DNA of 64,000 nucleotides from CAVVGB01 sp963747715 (GCA_963747715.1 CAVVGB010000008.1:190436-254435); one strand, 5' to 3'. Counted from the first letter of the stretch, positions 44,965 to 55,315 are shown. Numbers and translations are program-made. The notes: generated by a model from the sequence alone, not told the origin.

Positions 44965-45756
44965 GTGTCGATCCACGGTGCGCCGGCGTTGTTCGACCCG
45001 GCGACGCTGCAGGCCGCCGCCGGACCTCGATGGACCGTGCGGTTGGCGGCGGTGGTCGGCTCGACCAACACCGATCTGATCGCGGCCGGGCCCCCGGACC
45101 GCTCGGTGCTGGTGGCCGACGCGCAGACCGCCGGCCGTGGCCGGCTCGGCCGCAGCTGGTCGGCTCCTCCCGGTACTGCGCTGCTGTTCAGCGTGGCATT
45201 GCGGGTCCCGCAGGTGCCGCCGGCCCGCCGCGGGTGGATCGGGGCGCTGCTCGGCGTCGCCCTGGTGTCGGCGCTGCAGGCGGACGGTGTGCCCGCCGGG
45301 CTCAAGTGGCCCAACGACGTCCTGGTCGACGAGGCCAAGATCGCCGGAATCCTCGCCGAATCGGCCGGTGACCTGCTCGTCGTCGGGGCCGGGGTCAACG
45401 TCTCGGTCGATCGAGGCGACCTGCCGCGGGTCGACGCGACGTCGTTGCACCTGCTGGGCGCGCCGGTCGACCGGGCACGCCTGCTGGGCGCTGTTCTCAC
45501 GGCGCTCGACGGCCTGTTGCTGCCCTGGCTCGCCCGCGCCGGCGAGGTGATCGGCACGGAGCTGGAGGTCGACTACCTGGGCCGGCTGACCACGGTCGGC
45601 CGGCGGGTCCGACTCGAACTGCCGGGTGACCGACGGATCGTCGGCACCGCCACCGGTGTCGAGCCCGACGGGTCGTTGCGGGTGACTGCGGACGACGGCC
45701 AGGTCGGCAGCTACGCCGCCGCCGACGTGGTCCATCTGCGGAGCGAATCCGGATGA
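44965..45756 (+). CDS. birA: biotin--[acetyl-CoA carboxylase] ligase (second copy)
   Basis: A 263-residue class I biotin protein ligase with TAGRGRLGRSWSAPPGTALLFS, LKWPNDVLVDEAKIAGILAE and VVGAGVNVSVDRGDLP, plus a C-terminal SH3-like domain. No DNA-binding N-terminus. It is divergent from accD5, as in mycobacteria, and its target is the carrier domain of AccA3 encoded nearby. It differs strongly from the birA at 18802, which suits an origin in another species rather than a duplication. Its stop overlaps the yggS start by four bases. Confidence 0.93.
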   Translation: MSIHGAPALFDPATLQAAAGPRWTVRLAAVVGSTNTDLIAAGPPDRSVLVADAQTAGRGRLGRSWSAPPGTALLFSVALRVPQVPPARRGWIGALLGVALVSALQADGVPAGLKWPNDVLVDEAKIAGILAESAGDLLVVGAGVNVSVDRGDLPRVDATSLHLLGAPVDRARLLGAVLTALDGLLLPWLARAGEVIGTELEVDYLGRLTTVGRRVRLELPGDRRIVGTATGVEPDGSLRVTADDGQVGSYAAADVVHLRSESG

Positions 45757-46454
45757 CCGCACCAGCCGACCGGGAGGCGATTGCCGACCGCATCCGGGCC
45801 GTCCGCGTCGGGATCACCGACGCCGCGGCAGCGGCAGGTCGGGCCCCGGAGTCGGTCCGCATGCTGCTCGCCACCAAAACGGTCGATCCGGTGCGGATCA
45901 TGGCCGCCCTGGACGCCGGCAGCCGGCTGATCGCCGAGAACAGGGTCCAGGAAGTGGTGGCCAAAGCCGATGCCTTGGCCGGCCATCCGCACGAGAGCCA
46001 CTTCATCGGCCACCTGCAGTCCAACAAGGTGAACGCGGTGCTGCCGCACATCAGTTGCCTGCAGAGCCTTGATTCTTCCGCGCTCGCGCGGCGGCTCCAT
46101 CAGCGGCTGGAGGCTGTCGACGCTCAGCTGGACGTGCTGGTGCAGGTCAACGTCTCGCGGGAGGCCGGGAAATCGGGGGTCGATGCAGCCGAGGTGGACG
46201 AACTGGTGGCAACAGTGACCGGACTGCCCCGGCTGCGGCTGCGTGGCTTCATGACGGTCGGGCTGAACTCCGACGACGCGTCGGCCGTGCGGGCCGGATA
46301 CGCAGCCCTGCGGGAGCTCAGGGACCGGCTGGCCCTGCCGGGTGCCACCGAGCTGAGCATGGGAATGAGCGGCGACTATCCCGAGGCGATCGCCGAGGGC
46401 GCGACCATCGTCCGGATCGGGTCCGCGGTGTTCGGACGACGCCCCACGCCCTGA
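45753..46454 (+). CDS. yggS: YggS family pyridoxal phosphate homeostasis protein
   Basis: A 233-residue PLP-binding protein of the alanine-racemase N-terminal fold without catalytic partner domain. The PLP lysine is in MLLATKTVDP (about Lys48), followed by IAENRVQEVVAKAD, HFIGHLQSNKVN, VQVNVSREAGKSGV, and the phosphate-binding SMGMSGDYPEAI and GSAVFG. It controls free PLP. It usually sits by division genes; here it is coupled to birA. Confidence 0.93.
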   Translation: MTAPADREAIADRIRAVRVGITDAAAAAGRAPESVRMLLATKTVDPVRIMAALDAGSRLIAENRVQEVVAKADALAGHPHESHFIGHLQSNKVNAVLPHISCLQSLDSSALARRLHQRLEAVDAQLDVLVQVNVSREAGKSGVDAAEVDELVATVTGLPRLRLRGFMTVGLNSDDASAVRAGYAALRELRDRLALPGATELSMGMSGDYPEAIAEGATIVRIGSAVFGRRPTP

Positions 46455-46589
46455 CCCAGGGGGTGCCGGGCCGCTGAGCCGGGCCGTTCGTAACGCGGCC
46501 GGTGCCCGAGCGGCCTGACGGGCACGTGACCGGTAGCGTTGGTCCGGTCCGGTCAACTGCCGGTGGTACGGACCCACAGGGGGCGCGCG

Positions 46590-47690
46590 ATGGCCTATCC
46601 CGATGCATTGCTGCACCGCGGCGAGAAGGTGGTGGTGCGCAAGCACCCCAGCGGCAAGTCCTTGGTATTGCCGACGGTCTGGTTCCTGCTCATCGTCGGC
46701 GGCGCCTCGGCGATGATCGCCTGGTCGCAAAGTTGGCCGGACAGCGGTTTCACGTCCCACACCCCGTGGCTGATCGGGATCCTGGTGGTCGCGGTCATCC
46801 TGCTGATCTGGTTGACGATCGTCCCGGTGATCCAATGGCGCACCGAGCACTTCGTGCTCTCGACAGCGCACATCTTCTTCCGCACCGGCATCCTGCGCCG
46901 CCGCGAGCACCAGATCCCGCTGTCCCGGATCCAGAACATCGAGACCGTGGTGACGTTCTGGGGTCGGATCCTCGGCTACGGAACCTTGATCGTCGAGTCG
47001 GCGGCCGAGCAACCGCTCGAGTTCGACAACGTCGCCTCGATCAGCAAGGTGCAGTCGACGCTGAACCAGTTGGTCGCCGACGATCGCAAGCGCCACAGTG
47101 ACGACGGTGAAGGCGTGCCGCTGTACGGCGGAATCGACGACCCTGACGCCCACGTCGGCGTCGAGATCGACGACGACGAGCGGAAGAAGCCTCGCCGGTC
47201 CCGTCGGGCGCCCGACCCGGCGACGACTGCCATGGGTGACCGGCTCCCGCTGAACGAGGAAGAGCCCGTGGTCGACGACCGTCCCGCCGTTCCGCCGGCG
47301 GGCGGGCCCGGCTACCCGCCTGCGCAGCAGCCCTATCGGCAGGAGTACCGGGAGCCGGGTTACCAGCAGGGTAATCAGGACCGCGTGTACCCGCGGCAGG
47401 ACTACCCGGACCAGGGATACGCCCAGCCCGGCTACCCACCACCGCCGCCCGGCTACTCCCAGGGCCGACCCGACCAGGGGTACCCGCAGCAGGGGTACTC
47501 CCAGCAGGGCTACCCGCAGGAGGGCCAGCCACCGCCCGGGTACCCGCAGGGGTATCGCGAGCCGGCCCGCCCGCCCTCCGGCTACCCTGATGCGCCGACG
47601 GCACGGCAGCCCTACCCGCCGGAGCAGTACGAGCGTCCAGCTCCGCCCGCGTACCCGACGCCGGACGAGGACGCCCCAGGCCAACGGTGA
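46590..47690 (+). CDS. PH domain (DUF304/bPH2) membrane protein with long Pro/Tyr/Gln-rich tail
   Basis: A 366-residue protein. Residues 25-90 hold two membrane helices (SLVLPTVWFLLIVGGASAMIA and WLIGILVVAVILLIWLTIV), followed by the bacterial PH (DUF304) domain: VIQWRTEHFVLSTAHIFFRTGILRR, PLSRIQNIETVVTFWGRILGYGTLIVESA. From residue 225 the chain is disordered, with many GYP and QGY repeats (about 110 residues). ATG 46590 has a CAGGGGG ribosome site. It corresponds in position to the membrane protein between birA and purK in mycobacteria. Role unknown. Confidence 0.85.
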   Translation: MAYPDALLHRGEKVVVRKHPSGKSLVLPTVWFLLIVGGASAMIAWSQSWPDSGFTSHTPWLIGILVVAVILLIWLTIVPVIQWRTEHFVLSTAHIFFRTGILRRREHQIPLSRIQNIETVVTFWGRILGYGTLIVESAAEQPLEFDNVASISKVQSTLNQLVADDRKRHSDDGEGVPLYGGIDDPDAHVGVEIDDDERKKPRRSRRAPDPATTAMGDRLPLNEEEPVVDDRPAVPPAGGPGYPPAQQPYRQEYREPGYQQGNQDRVYPRQDYPDQGYAQPGYPPPPPGYSQGRPDQGYPQQGYSQQGYPQEGQPPPGYPQGYREPARPPSGYPDAPTARQPYPPEQYERPAPPAYPTPDEDAPGQR

Positions 47691-48643
47691 GCCCGTCCGA
47701 ACCGGGACCGCTCGAGCTCGGCCTGCCGGCTCCGGTGGTCCGACCGGGGCTGCCGACGGCCGTCCGGATCGTCGAGGTCGGGCCGCGTGACGGCCTGCAG
47801 AACGAGCCGACGTCCGTCCCGACTGCCGTCAAGCTGGAGTTCATCGACCGCCTCGGCGCCGCCGGGTTGCCGGTCGTCGAGGCGACGTCGTTCGTCAACC
47901 CGGCCCGGGTCCCCCAACTCGCCGACGCCGCCGACCTGTTCCCGGCGATCGACCGCCGCCCCGGCGTCAGGTACCCGGTCCTGGTGCCCAACCGGCGTGG
48001 GCTGGACGGCGCGCTGGCCGCCGGCGTCGATGACATCGCCGTCTTCGCCTCGGCCACCGAGACGTTCGCCCGGCGCAATCTCGGGCAGGGCCTGGCCGGC
48101 CAGTTCGAGATGTTCGCCCCGGTCGTCTCCGGGGCGAGATCATCGGGACTGCACGTGCGCGGCTATCTGTCCATGTGCTGGGGCGACCCGTGGGAGGGGC
48201 CGGTGCCGACCGCCCAGGTGGTCGACGCCGGGCTCAGGCTGCTCGACCTCGGGTGTGAGGAGCTGTCGCTCGGCGACACGATCGGGGTGGCCACCGCGGG
48301 TCAGGTCGAGGTGCTCGTCGAGGCCTTCGTCGGCGCCGGGGTGCCGGTCGACCGGCTCGCCGTGCACTTCCACGACACCTACGGCCAGGCGCTGGCCAAC
48401 ACCTTGACGGCCCTGCGCGCCGGGATCTCGATCGTCGACGCCAGCGCCGGTGGCCTCGGCGGCTGCCCCTTCGCCAAGTCGGCCACCGGGAACCTGGCCA
48501 CCGAGGACCTGGTGTGGATGTTGACCGGGCTCGGCATCGCGCACGGCGTCGACCTGCCCGCCCTGGTCGCCACCAGCGTCTGGATGGCCGGGCACCTGGG
48601 CCGGCCCAGCCCGTCGGCGGTCGTCCGGGCACTCGCCGGCTGA
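47687..48643 (+). CDS. hydroxymethylglutaryl-CoA lyase
   Basis: A 318-residue TIM-barrel lyase that splits HMG-CoA to acetyl-CoA and acetoacetate in leucine breakdown. VEVGPRDGLQNEPT carries the metal and catalytic Arg-Asp, ATSFVNPARVPQLADA follows, and the C-terminal loop GGLGGCPFAKSATGN has the catalytic Cys. The GTG start overlaps the stop of the PH gene. A carboxyltransferase gene 700 bases further on may be the methylcrotonyl-CoA carboxylase beta subunit of the same pathway. Confidence 0.92.
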   Translation: MSPSEPGPLELGLPAPVVRPGLPTAVRIVEVGPRDGLQNEPTSVPTAVKLEFIDRLGAAGLPVVEATSFVNPARVPQLADAADLFPAIDRRPGVRYPVLVPNRRGLDGALAAGVDDIAVFASATETFARRNLGQGLAGQFEMFAPVVSGARSSGLHVRGYLSMCWGDPWEGPVPTAQVVDAGLRLLDLGCEELSLGDTIGVATAGQVEVLVEAFVGAGVPVDRLAVHFHDTYGQALANTLTALRAGISIVDASAGGLGGCPFAKSATGNLATEDLVWMLTGLGIAHGVDLPALVATSVWMAGHLGRPSPSAVVRALAG

Positions 48644-48689
48644 GAACCTCCGCAGCAAGTAGCCGTCTCAGTAGCCGTCTCGGCAGTCG

Positions 48690-49256
48690 TCACAGCGGCC
48701 GGTCGAGCCGGTGGGACAGCACGGCCAGGGCCGCCTCCGCGGCCTCGGCGACGGCCGGCTCGTCGTCATCGGCGGCCCCGCGGAGCGCATCGGCGTGCTC
48801 GGCCTCGCCCACCTGGGCCAGTGCCTCGCACGCCGCCACCCTGACCCTGGCGACCGGATCGGCGGTCAGCCCGAGGATCTCGTCGCCGGCGGAGAGTTCC
48901 CGCAGCTGGACGACGGCGCAGGCGTGCTCCCTGACCCGCCACGCCTCGTCGGCCAGGGCGGCCACAACGGCCGGCTCGGCTTCTGGACGCCAGGCGTACC
49001 GCAGCGCGCGGGCCGCCCACACCCGGGGCCAGTACCGCTGGTCGGGACGCAGCCAGCGCTCCAGCGGGAACGTCCCCGGCCGGCCGCCGATCCATTCCAG
49101 CGGGGGTCCGGCCGGATCCTCCGGTGCGGCGCGGCCGGTCAACAGGTCACAGCACCACGCGACGACCGCGGGCTCGCCGATCGCGGCGGTCGCGTCCGCG
49201 ACACCGGAACGCGGGGTCCAGGAGGGGTCGGGTCCGCTCATGGCTCCATGGTTCAT
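48690..49256 (-). CDS. HEAT-repeat protein
   Basis: A 188-residue, alanine-rich helical protein. At least three HEAT-like repeats are seen from residue 80: WPRVWAARALRYAW, DEAWRVREHACAVVQLREL, DPVARVRVAACEALAQVGE and DDEPAVAEAAEAALAVL. No catalytic motif. It probably works as a binding scaffold. The second ATG (49241, MSGPDP) may be the real start. It runs against its neighbours, between the HMG-CoA lyase and the carboxyltransferase. Function unknown. Confidence 0.75.
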   Translation of the reverse strand: MNHGAMSGPDPSWTPRSGVADATAAIGEPAVVAWCCDLLTGRAAPEDPAGPPLEWIGGRPGTFPLERWLRPDQRYWPRVWAARALRYAWRPEAEPAVVAALADEAWRVREHACAVVQLRELSAGDEILGLTADPVARVRVAACEALAQVGEAEHADALRGAADDDEPAVAEAAEAALAVLSHRLDRPL

Positions 49257-49319
49257 GGTTCATGGTGCTCGCGATCGTCGATGCGCAGTCCGCCCGATCT
49301 GACATGTCAGGCTGTCGAG

Positions 49320-50896
49320 GTGACTCCAGAATCGGTGAGCGCCGACACCAACCCGACCCCAGCGACCACGCCCGCCCACGACTGGACCGCGTTGCGCGCC
49401 GGCATCGCCGGCGGTGGCGCGCCGCGCTATCACGAGTCGAATGCGGCGAAGGGCAAGCTGTTCGCCAGGGAGCGGGTGAGCAGACTCGTCGACGACGCTT
49501 CGTTCGTCGAGGACGGCCAGTTCGCCAATGCGCTCGCCGTGGGTCTGCCCGCGGACGGCGTCATCACCGGGACCGCGACCATCGACGGACGGCGGGTCTG
49601 CCTGATGGCCAACGACTCGACGGTCAAGGCCGGCTCGTGGGGAGCCAGGACCGTCGAGAAGATCATCCGGATCATCGAGCGGGCCTACGCCACCGGAGTC
49701 CCGATGATCTACCTGGTGGACTCGGCCGGCGCCAGGATCACCGACCAGGTCGACCTGTTCCCCGGTCGCCGCGGCGCCGGGAAGATCTTCCACAACCAGG
49801 TCAAGGCCTCCGGCTCGATCCCGCAGGTGTGCGCGTTGTTCGGGCCGAGCGCAGCCGGCGGGGCCTACATCCCGGCGTTCTGCGACGTGGTGGTGATGGT
49901 CGAAGGCAATGCGTCGATGTACCTGGGCAGCGACCGGATGGTCGAGATGGTGACCGGGGAGAAGACCACCCTGGAGGAGATGGGCGGGGCTCAGATGCAC
50001 ACCACCGTCTCCGGCGTCGGGCATCTGCTGGTCAAGACCGAGGACGAGGCGTTGGCCGCCGTCCGGCAGCTACCTGTCCTATCTGCCCGTCGAACTGGCA
50101 GGGCGACCCGCCGGCCACCGATCCGTCGCCGGCCGGGGTCCGGTGACCTGCGGGCGCTGGTGCCGGAGTCGGAACGCCAGGCGTTCGACATGCGCCGCTA
50201 CGCCAAGGCCCTGCTCGACGACGGCTCGCTGTTCGAGATCCACCCGCTGTGGGCGCGGGAGGTGCTCGTCGGCTTCGGCCGGCTGGCCGGCCGGGTGGTC
50301 GGCGATCGTCGGCAACAACTCGATGTTCCGCGGTGGCGTGTTGTTCGTCGACTCCGCGGACAAGGCAACGCACTTCATCCAGCTGTGCGACGCGTTCAAC
50401 GTGCCGTTGATCTTCCTGGCCGACGTTCCCGGTTTCATGGTCGGCACCGCAGTCGAACGCCAGGGGATCATCCGGCACGGCGCGAAGATGATCACCGCAG
50501 TGTCCGAGGCGACGGTGCCGAAGTTCTGCGTCGTGGTGCGCAAGGCCTACGGCGCCGGCCTGTACGCGATGGCCGGGCCGGGCTTCGAACCGGACGCGAC
50601 GCTGGCCCTGCCCACCGCGAAGATCGCCGTGATGGGGGCCGAGGCCGCGGTCAATGCGGTGTACGCCAACAAGATCGCCGCCATCGACGACGATGCCGAG
50701 CGGGCGGCCTACATCGCAACGCCTGCGCGCGGACTACGAGCAGGACATCGACGTGGTGCGGCTCGCCGCCGAACTGGTCGTCGACCAGCTGGTCGAACCG
50801 GAGGAGCTGCGCGACGAACTGATCGCCAGGCTGGCAGCCGCGCAGGGCAAGGACCGCAGCTTCTCCCGACGCCGGCACGGCGTCACCCCGGTCTAG
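49320..50896 (+). CDS. acyl-CoA carboxylase beta subunit (possibly methylcrotonyl-CoA type), five frameshifts
   Basis: About 524 residues if five single extra bases are removed (near 50065, 50089, 50141, 50303 and 50714). N-terminal part intact to there: NAAKGKLFARERVSRLVDD, MANDSTVKAGSWGARTVEKI, LVDSAGARITDQVDLFPGRRG, ALFGPSAAGGAYIPAFCD. Then, in changing frames, SYLSYLP, SNWQGDPPATDPSPAG and RALVPESERQ; then IVGNNSMFRGGVLFVDSADKA, FLADVPGFMVGTAVERQGI and KAYGAGLYAMAGPGF; then LRADYEQDIDVVRLAAELVVDQ. It is a carboxyltransferase different from AccD5, and its place beside HMG-CoA lyase suggests leucine catabolism. GTG 49320 is the first start before the conserved part. The protein-level conservation across all breaks argues for sequence error, not a dead gene. 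Confidence 0.82.
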
Positions 50897-50931
50897 TCTC
50901 AGGGCGAAGCGGCCGGTCAGAAGCGGCCGGT

Positions 50932-51516
50932 CTAGGACGTGGAGCCGGGGGGCGGGTCGTCGTAGGCGGAGGCCTGGTCGAACGCCGGATCCAGCGCGGC
51001 TTCCACTGCCCGCAGCTTCTCCCGGTCGTAGGCCGCCTGGTCGGGGTGCGGGCCGAGTTCCTCGGGGAACACGAACCGGCGGTACGCCCAGTACCGGAAC
51101 GCCATCCCGAACAGGGTGCCGACGATGTTGGCCGCGATGAAGTCGACCACCGAGACGGTGGCCTGGCTGTACTCCGGCACCGAGATCCCGAAGAGGTAGC
51201 GGGTCATCGCGAGAGGCACCAGGTTCAGGCCCATCGCCAGCGCGTTGACGACGAAGAACAGGGCCGCCTCGTGGTGGCGTTCCCGGCCGCCACGCTGGGA
51301 GAACGACCACTCCCGGTTCAGCACGTAGGACAGGACCGTCGCGATCAGGATCGAGATGGCCTTGGCCGTGATGACCTTCTCGGAGAGCACGGTGTGCGAC
51401 AGGACCGTGAACAGGCCGGTGTCGACGATCCAGGCCGTGCCCCCGACGACGAGGAACTTCGCGAGTTCCCGGTACTTCGGCGGCAGGTGCCGCCGCACCG
51501 TCTCGATCAGGCTCAC
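50932..51516 (-). CDS. GtrA family membrane protein
   Basis: A 194-residue protein with four membrane helices: KFLVVGGTAWIVDTGLFTVL, ITAKAISILIATVLSYVLNR, HEAALFFVVNALAMGLNLVPLA, and DFIAANIVGTLFGMAFRYWAYRRFVF. The NRxWSF motif between helices 2 and 3 (NREWSF) is the GtrA hallmark. GtrA proteins flip or help transfer polyprenyl-linked sugars. GTG 51516 is used; one more GTG upstream (51531) is part of the repeat. It corresponds to the GtrA-like gene by purK in mycobacteria. Confidence 0.9.
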   Translation of the reverse strand: MSLIETVRRHLPPKYRELAKFLVVGGTAWIVDTGLFTVLSHTVLSEKVITAKAISILIATVLSYVLNREWSFSQRGGRERHHEAALFFVVNALAMGLNLVPLAMTRYLFGISVPEYSQATVSVVDFIAANIVGTLFGMAFRYWAYRRFVFPEELGPHPDQAAYDREKLRAVEAALDPAFDQASAYDDPPPGSTS

Positions 51517-51735
51517 CGGCTCACCGCCCACTCGTTCCTCGCGGCCGTTGCCCGGTGGGCTACACGATTCGCTCGCTGAAGCTCGCTCACCGGCTCCCGC
51601 CCTCGTTCCTCGCGGCCGTTGCCCGGTGGGCTACACGATTCGCTCGCTGAAGCTCGCTCACCGGCTCACCGCCCACTCGTTCCTCGCGGCCGTTGCCCGG
51701 TGGGCTACACGATTCGCTCGCTGAAGCTCGCTCAC
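51511..51735. repeat. three tandem copies of a 71-74 bp intergenic repeat
   Basis: The core GTTCCTCGCGGCCGTTGCCC begins at 51534, 51605 and 51679, giving periods of 71 and 74 bases. Each unit continues through GGTGGGCTACACGATTCGCT and GCTGAAGCTCGCTCACCGGC. The middle copy lacks three bases. Open frames through the repeats are not genes. It starts within six bases of the GtrA start codon and ends about 40 bases before the sigma fusion stop. Confidence 0.9.
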
Positions 51736-51773
51736 TTCGTGAGCCTACCGGCGGAAGCTCCGCCGATCAGCGG

Positions 51774-54700
51774 TCATGGCGATGGCCGGCCGGGCGCCGG
51801 AACCATCCGCACCACCGCGGTCGGGCCGACGAAGAGCCAGTCCTCGGTGCGTGTGCCGACATTACCCAGCTCGACCGCCCCGTACCCGGCATTCGGAATC
51901 GGCACGCTCGGCGCACCCAACTCCAGGAGTTGGACACCCGAGCCGTAGACGGTGCCGCCTCTTTCGACCGAACCGTCGATGGCACCGGTCTTCGCGTCTT
52001 GGCCTCCCACCAGCAGTTTCTTCGCGCCGTCGGGGTCAACCGCCCAGACGATCGTGGCCAGACTGCTGATGGGGAGCTTCGATGCGGTCGCCGGGACAAC
52101 CGTTGTGACGGTGTTCGCTCGGCTGTACTGGACTGATGGAAGGAAGCCGACCTGAGCGCTGGGTCCGTCTCCAGTCAGGTACACCACCGTCACCGACCAA
52201 GCCGCCAGTGGCCACGAGCCTTCCGGGCCAAGCGCGCTTCTCGCGGGGATCACGACACTGACCTTTCCGCCGGCGCCGAGGGCAGCGGTGACATCGGCCG
52301 TGCCGACGGCGCAGGTGCCCTGGGGGCAGGTCGACACCGAACCAGTTGTCCCGACAGGCTCCGCCCCGTTCACGGCGAGCCCGACGGTATCGGTCGCAGA
52401 AGCCGTCACCCAGGTCAACCGTGCCCAGACCACCTCAGCTCCTTCCGGGATCTGGACAGCGCGAACGTTGTCCGGGTTCAGCACCGGCTGGCACTTGGCG
52501 TCACGACGGTCAGCGCAGTCGTAGGCCGAGGATGCGACGGTGGTCGCGCCCAGCGAGCCCACCAGGTCAAGGTCGCCGGTCTCATTCCCGACCGTCGCGG
52601 AGGCGGAGAGCAGCACAGCGGTCCCGCCGTGCGGTACGGAGGCCACCAGTTCGTCGCTGCTGCCGAAAGCGCCCGGCAGGGCGCTGACCTGGAACGGTCC
52701 GTAGCTCGCCAGCGAACCTTCGATCGACTTGGCGGTGCACCGCAGAGTCCCAGCGGACGGAACACAGGTGCTCGGATAGCCGGTCACCCAGAGCGTCCCG
52801 GACCGAACGGGGATGCGGACGGTCCCAGGGTCGTCGACGCCGGCCGGACATGGTCGCGGTGAGACCGACGTTCACCGTTGTGCCTTCCCGGACGTCTGCC
52901 GGCAGCGGCAGCGGCACCGTCAGACCGACGATGCGCGGGTCGATGGTCAGGGTCATCGACACCGGGGCGAGCCCGGGCAGGGTCAGATCGACGGTGCCGG
53001 CGACGGCGTCCTCGTCGATGGTGAGGGTGAGGGTCGCCGTGACGGTGTCACCGGCGGCGATCTCCGGCAGCTGACAGGTGGTCATGGTCGCGCTGACCTC
53101 GGTGCAACCGGCCGGGGCGGCGCGTAGAGCACCGAAGATCCGCAGCGGTTGACCCGTGTCGAAACCGCTCACGCTGACCCCGGGCGGGGTTGCGATGCTC
53201 ACCGATCCGGCCGCCGCGGCAACCCCACCGGAGTTCTCGATGACGACGCTCGTCGACGCCGATCCACCCGACAGCGCGGCCAACTCCGCCTGCACCGAGA
53301 TCGAGACGTCGGCCGGCAGCGGTGTGGTGGGAGTGGTCGGGCTGGTGGGGCTGGTCGGAGCGGTGGGACTGGTGGGGGGCGTCGGAGTGCTGGGCGTGGT
53401 CGGCGAGGTCGGCAGCGGGGAGCTGGGATCTGTCGGGGCCGGTGTGGTCGGCGGGGTACCGGGGTGCTCGGCGCGTCGGTCGGGGAGGGCAGGGTCGGCG
53501 TCGGGGCCGCCGACGTGCCCGGTGCGATCGGGGTGCCGGGCGCCGGCGCCACCGGGTCGATGGTCGGGGCCCCCGGGAAGCCGTCGGGGAACAGGTCGCT
53601 CGGCAACGGGGGGATCAGGCCGACCGGCTGCCCGGGGTCGGCGTCGTCCGTTCCCGCCGGCCGCCGCGACGCCGGAGTCCGTCCGACCGATGGAACCGCC
53701 CGTACCCCCCGAACCGGTCGAACCCGTCTCGGATCCACTGCCCGACGCACCGGTGCCGCCGGTGCTCGCGGTCGCACCGGTGCCGCCGGTCTCGCCAGTG
53801 CTACCGGTCTCGCCAGTGCCACCGGTCCCGCCAGTGCTACCGGTCCCGCCGGTACCGGCAGACGTCGCTGCGGCGGTGGGTGCCCCGGTTCCGTCGGCGA
53901 GATCAGGAGACGAACTCCCGCTGACAGCGATGACCACCGCGACCACCGCCGCGCCGGCGCCGGCGACCACACCGGCGCCGACCGCCCACGGCTTGGCGAA
54001 GAACCGAGCGAGCGCGCCCGACCCGCTCGATCCGCCGGCGGTCCCTCCAACAGTCCCGGCCGTACTACCAGCAGCACCACCGGCAGCCTCGGCGGCGGCA
54101 CCGGTGCCGGTGGCGAACGCGGCGGCGGTGGCCGTCCCGGCGATCTCCAAGGGTCCCAGCGCCAGGTAACCGACGGCCGCCGCCCCGAGCAGCAGCGGTG
54201 CCAGCAAGCCGCGCAGCGAGGAGTTGACCTCGACCAGTTCGGCGGCTACGGCGCGGCAGTCTTCGCAGGTCGCCAGATGGGCGTCGACCGCCGCCTGTTC
54301 GCGCCGGGACAGACCGCCGCGGGCCCAGGCGCCGAGGCGCTCGGTGGTCGCCCGGCACTGCTCGGCGGCGGTGTCGGCGAGGTGCGCCTGCAGGTAGGCC
54401 TCACGCAGTCCTTCCCTGGCCCGGAAAGCCAGCGAGGTCACCGCGTTGGCGCTCATCCCCATCAGCACGCCGACTTCGGCCGGCGATTGGCCCTCGACCT
54501 GGGTGTGCCACAGCACCGCCTGCCAGCGCTCCGGCAGGCTGGCGAACGCCTTGCCGACCATGCCGCTCTCGGCCATCGCGATGACCGGATCCGGCAGGAC
54601 TTCGGGCTTCTCGTGCGGCGTCAGATCGTCGGTGAACTCCAGACGCCGGTCCTTGCGGGTCCGGTCGTACGCGGTGTGCCGCAGGGTGGTGAACAGGTAG

Positions 54701-54942
54701 GCGCGGAAGGCGGTGTCGGGCCCGCCGCCGGACGTGAGGCCGTCCAGCACCCGGGCGAACGACTCGGAGACCAGGTCGTCGACCTCGGCCGGGGTGCGGG
54801 CGAACTGCCGGGCGAGCCCGGTGGCGGCGGCACCGTGCCGGCGGTAGAGCTCACCGAAAGCGGACCGGTCGCCGGCCCGGACACGGGTGATCAGCTCGGC
54901 ATCGCTACCGAGCTGAGCATCGATGCCGTCCGGAACCGTCAC
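51774..54942 (-). CDS. ECF sigma factor fused to zinc anti-sigma-like, membrane and exported beta-domains; three frameshifts
   Basis: About 1,055 residues. Residues 15-180 are sigma regions 2 and 4 (ELITRVRAGDRSAFGELYRR; LPERWQAVLWHTQVEGQSPAEV). The zinc-binding HLATCEDC (His222, Cys226, Cys229) follows, then two hydrophobic segments (about 245-275 and 320-341), Gly-Thr-Gly repeats, a Thr/Pro-rich linker, and beta-rich exported domains with paired cysteines. Frame changes: one extra base near 53653, a missing base near 53459, one extra base near 52846; continuity on both sides is good each time. GTG 54942 has a strong GGGAGAAGG ribosome site. Sigma factors joined to their own anti-sigma and a surface domain are known in Actinobacteria (ECF53-like groups). 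The sensed signal is unknown. Confidence 0.78.
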
Positions 54943-55315
54943 CTGTGCCCTTCTCCCCTCCGCCGGATGCCCGGCATGCATGCCCCGGGGGCCGATTGTC
55001 CCCGCTGGCGCTGGAATTGCCCAACTCCGGCCGGAACCCGTCCGGCCGGCATCCCGCCCCCGTTGATGAGAGCCGGCAGGTCCGCTCCGGTCACGCGAAC
55101 CCGGGACATGTCGGACGGGGAAGACCTCCTCCCGGACGTCCGCCGAAAAGAATCTTGGAAATGTCTGCAAAGCCGCGTGACAGCTCGGCGCCTACCCACT
55201 CTCACAGTCAGACGGGACGGCCGCCAGAGGGGTGCGGTCGTCCCGTCAAAGACAAGTCCGGACCGTCAACCCATGCGCAGCAAGCCTCGCCAGAGGCGTT
55301 CGACGAGGAGAGACA
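54943..55315. other. 373-base gap between the divergent sigma fusion and GGDEF-like genes
   Basis: No supported gene. It should hold the promoters of both genes. Short open frames here lack family features. Next to the sigma gene are the only clear signals, its GGGAGAAGG ribosome site (about 54949-54957), and, at the right end, the GAGGAGAG of the other gene. Confidence 0.5.

Noticed and set aside
18802..45756. The two birA genes as a recent duplication
   Set aside because: They differ throughout except at catalytic motifs, and each fits its own neighbourhood on opposite sides of the junction.
51356..51948. Small open frames across the tandem repeats
   Set aside because: Their repeated peptides come only from the DNA repeat, and there is no ribosome site or family match.
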